Assembly (NCBI GenBank): GCA_041557595.1
Contig: JBFFGE010000183.1
Span: 1 to 8,896, forward strand
Direction: 5' to 3'
DNA from: JAOTYV01 sp041557595
GTDB taxonomy: Bacteria > Pseudomonadota > Alphaproteobacteria > UBA8366
Length of the DNA: 8,896 nucleotides
Within the stretch, counting starts at the first letter, position 1. Each line of letters starts with the position of its first letter. Below are positions 7,342-8,896 of the stretch, piece by piece. The notes under the pieces were generated by a model, which worked only from the letters and a program-made list of their open reading frames with translations, ran no database searches and had not been told where the DNA came from. Made by a program: the position numbers and the translations under genes.

Positions 7342-8586
7342 CTACCGGTAAATTTCGAGCGCATCCGCGAGCGTTTCGAGAGGAACCTCCTGCTGTTCGC
7401 CGGTATCCATGTCGCGCACACTCGCGGCGCCACGCGACAATTCGTCTTCACCGAGCATCACGGCGGCCGCCGCCGCGACCCGATTGGCGCGCTTCATGCG
7501 CCGGCCGACATTTCCGGAATAGGCAAGGTCGACCCGTAAACCGGCGTCGCGCAATTCCTCCGCCAGCACCAGCGCCCGCCGCTCCGCGTCGGCGCCAATC
7601 GGAACCAGCGAAATCGGCCGTCGCGCCGGCGGCGGCGTCTCGCACAACAGCGCCAGCCGCTCGATCCCGGCGGCCCAACCGACGCCGGGTGTCTCGGGTC
7701 CCCCCATGGTTTTGATCAGCCCGTCATAGCGGCCGCCGGCCATCACCGTGCCCTGGGCGCCGAGTTCGGTGGTGACGAACTCAAAGGCGGTGTGTGCGTA
7801 ATAATCCAGGCCCCGCACCAACCTCGGATTGACCACGTAGGCGATACCGAGATCGTCCAATCCGCAACGGACAGCATCGAAGAAAGCGACGCTTTCCTCG
7901 TTGAGGTAATCGAGGAAAGACGGCGCACCGTCGACCACTACCCGGTCGTCCTTGCTCTTGGAATCGAGAATGCGCAGTGGATTTCGCTCCAGGCGGTCCC
8001 GGCTGTCTTCCGACAGCGCATCGCGGCGATCCGAGAAATATTCCACCAGCACGTTCCGATACGCAGTGCGGCTCGCGGTGTCGCCAAGCGTGTTGATTTC
8101 CAGCGTTGTCTTGTCCCATACCCCGATCTGCTGCAGCACGCGCGCGCCGGCCGCGATGACTTCCACATCCGCCTGCGGTTGCGCCAGCCCGACCAGTTCG
8201 ATGCCAATTTGGTGAAACTGGCGAAGCCGGCCTTTTTGCGGCCGTTCGTGCCGAAACATCGGACCGGCGTAAAAATAGCGCAGCGGCGTTTGCTGGAAGA
8301 GGCCGCCGGAAATGATACACCGGGCGACACTGGCCGTGTTTTCGGGCCGCAAGGTCAGCGAATCCCCGCCCTTGTCCGTGAAGGTATAGGTCTCCTTGGT
8401 CACGATATCGGAGGCGTCGCCAAGGGTCCGCTGAAATACCTGACTGAACTCGAAAATCGGTGTCGCGATTTCCTCATAGCCATAGCGCTCCACCGCGGAC
8501 CGGGCCATGTCCACGATTCGGTGGTGCGCGCGCATGGTTTCGGGCAAAAGGTCATGGGTTCCGCGGACGGGTTGCAGCGATGCCAT
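7342..8586 (-). CDS. hisS: Histidyl-tRNA synthetase
   Basis: This cytoplasmic class II synthetase charges tRNA-His with histidine. The 414-residue product has class II motif 2 (FRHERPQKGRLRQFHQ, 111-126) and the histidine-specific segments LVRGLDYYA (256-264, with catalytic Arg258) and AGGRYDGL (283-290). Motif 3 is GVGWAAGIERLAL (301-313), and an anticodon-binding domain covers about 325-414. The sequence opens normally (MASLQPVRGTHDLLP), so I chose ATG at 8586. A GTG at 8688 would add 34 residues with no family support. An AGGA lies 14 bases before the ATG, wider than ideal. The gene ends in TAG and is the first visible gene of the hisS-hemA-prfA-prmC cluster. Its motif 2 looks like the ordinary bacterial type. 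Confidence 0.97.
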   Translation of the reverse strand: MASLQPVRGTHDLLPETMRAHHRIVDMARSAVERYGYEEIATPIFEFSQVFQRTLGDASDIVTKETYTFTDKGGDSLTLRPENTASVARCIISGGLFQQTPLRYFYAGPMFRHERPQKGRLRQFHQIGIELVGLAQPQADVEVIAAGARVLQQIGVWDKTTLEINTLGDTASRTAYRNVLVEYFSDRRDALSEDSRDRLERNPLRILDSKSKDDRVVVDGAPSFLDYLNEESVAFFDAVRCGLDDLGIAYVVNPRLVRGLDYYAHTAFEFVTTELGAQGTVMAGGRYDGLIKTMGGPETPGVGWAAGIERLALLCETPPPARRPISLVPIGADAERRALVLAEELRDAGLRVDLAYSGNVGRRMKRANRVAAAAAVMLGEDELSRGAASVRDMDTGEQQEVPLETLADALEIYR

Positions 8587-8726
8587 GGTCGGGATTGCTT
8601 TCCTGGTGGGCCGGTTCGCGGCGACGATATCAAATCCGTGACGGCGGCGAAATTGCCGCATTCGGTCGGCACCCGCTATCGGCGCCACGGTTCCGACGCG
8701 TCTGCCGGGCTGTCGCGAACCACCTG

Positions 8727-8764
8727 GACCATTTCTTGTTTAAACCGACTTATATGAAATGGTC
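8727..8764. repeat. Inverted repeat, 9-bp arms
   Basis: GACCATTTC (8727-8735) is the perfect reverse complement of GAAATGGTC (8756-8764), with 20 bp between. The spacer contains the 8-bp palindrome GTTTAAAC (8738-8745) and the TATAAG -10 candidate for hisS. Such a layout could be an operator or a leader hairpin. No regulator can be named. Confidence 0.6.
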
Positions 8765-8795
8765 TATCTTTCGGTTCTTACGCAAATACGTCATC

Positions 8796-8814
8796 GCGAA
8801 CCGTTCCGGTTCGC
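8796..8814. repeat. Perfect 8-bp hairpin
   Basis: GCGAACCG (8796-8803), loop TTC, CGGTTCGC (8807-8814). This is a strong compact stem. No T-run follows on either strand, so it is not an intrinsic terminator by itself. Confidence 0.7.
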
Positions 8815-8829
8815 TCGGGATTTGCGCTT

Positions 8830-8877
8830 GATCAACCTGCCTTTAACTGGAATCAATCAAAGGCAGAAAAGTTGATC
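8830..8877. repeat. Bulged 15-bp inverted repeat
   Basis: GATCAAC plus CTGCCTTT (8830-8844) pairs with AAAGGCAG (8859-8866) and, after an AAAA bulge (8867-8870), GTTGATC (8871-8877). The loop is 14 nt. All 15 base pairs are perfect apart from the one-sided bulge. The lack of a trailing T-run argues against a terminator. A structured RNA or a protein-binding palindrome is possible. Confidence 0.7.
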
Positions 8878-8896
8878 GATTCTATAAAGATAGAGC

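Larger units (their letters stand above)
8763..8894. repeat. Long-range 9-bp inverted repeat enclosing two hairpins
   Basis: TCTATCTTT (8763-8771) is the exact reverse complement of AAAGATAGA (8886-8894). The two hairpins at 8796-8814 and 8830-8877 lie wholly between the arms, so the whole could fold as a closed multi-branch structure of about 132 nt in either orientation. A single 9-bp match over this distance could be chance. The nesting is what makes it notable. Confidence 0.4.
8587..8896. other. Non-coding upstream region of hisS
   Basis: This 310-bp stretch contains no credible gene on either strand. From about 8735 it becomes visibly more AT-rich than the rest of the window. It should hold the hisS promoter. 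The best -10-like sites on the minus strand are TATAAG (8754-8749) and TATAGA (8886-8881). The first lacks a good -35, and the -35 for the second would lie outside the window. The region also contains the inverted repeats listed separately. I did not recognise a tRNA, a known riboswitch or a transposon end. Confidence 0.6.

Noticed and set aside
5991..7715. 574-codon + strand frame opposite hemA and the end of hisS
   Set aside because: Crosses two certain minus-strand genes, is Arg/Pro/Ala-rich low-complexity, and has no family features.
8587..8688. 34-residue N-terminal extension of HisRS from a GTG at 8688
   Set aside because: HisRS normally begins just before the LQPVRGTHDLLP segment, which the ATG at 8586 supplies. 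The extension has no similarity I recognise.
7792..8757. 321-codon + strand frame opposite hisS
   Set aside because: Antisense to HisRS and running into the non-coding upstream region; no domain seen.
8830..8877. Intrinsic terminator
   Set aside because: The stem is good but neither strand has a T-run after the hairpin. The only T-tract on the minus strand lies inside the stem as a bulge.
8727..8894. Insertion sequence ends or attachment site
   Set aside because: No transposase or integrase nearby, no target-site duplication seen, and the repeats are short and nested rather than flanking a gene.

Overview
The window reads as a chromosomal segment of an alphaproteobacterium, probably Rhodospirillales-like. 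The reasons are the fairly GC-rich coding sequence, the DUF4167 protein (a family largely confined to Alphaproteobacteria) directly after prmC, and the alphaproteobacterial flavour of RF1 and HisRS. No lineage below class can be fixed from sequence reading alone.

Layout, left to right. (1) At 2-706 on the + strand is the 3' part of a patatin-like phospholipase gene, cut by the left edge. (2) Convergent with it, 11 bp away, is a large minus-strand gene (718-3075) for a LonC-type Lon protease. Its Ser-Lys protease domain is intact and its ATPase motifs are degenerate. (3) A 193-bp gap holds one GC-rich hairpin. (4) A minus-strand DUF4167 gene (3269-3877) carries a short hexapeptide repeat. (5) A 223-bp gap holds only a weak promoter candidate. 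(6) A tightly packed minus-strand cluster is transcribed in the order hisS - hemA - prfA - prmC (8586 down to 4101), with gaps of only 4 to 14 bp. (7) At the right edge, 310 bp of non-coding, AT-richer DNA upstream of hisS contains an unusual concentration of inverted repeats.

How the genes work together. The central cluster is a translation and tetrapyrrole unit. HisRS charges tRNA-His. Glutamyl-tRNA reductase takes Glu-tRNA from translation into haem synthesis. RF1 ends translation at UAA/UAG, and PrmC methylates the GGQ glutamine of RF1. hemA-prfA-prmC is the order known from Gammaproteobacteria, whereas hisS and DUF4167 as flanks are alphaproteobacterial. A C5-pathway HemA is notable because most Alphaproteobacteria make 5-aminolevulinate by the Shemin (ALA synthase) route.

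I found no mobile element, CRISPR array, phage gene, tRNA or rRNA. No clearly new multi-gene system is evident. The best candidates for something undescribed are the structured region before hisS and the C5 hemA placed inside an alphaproteobacterial hisS-prfA neighbourhood.
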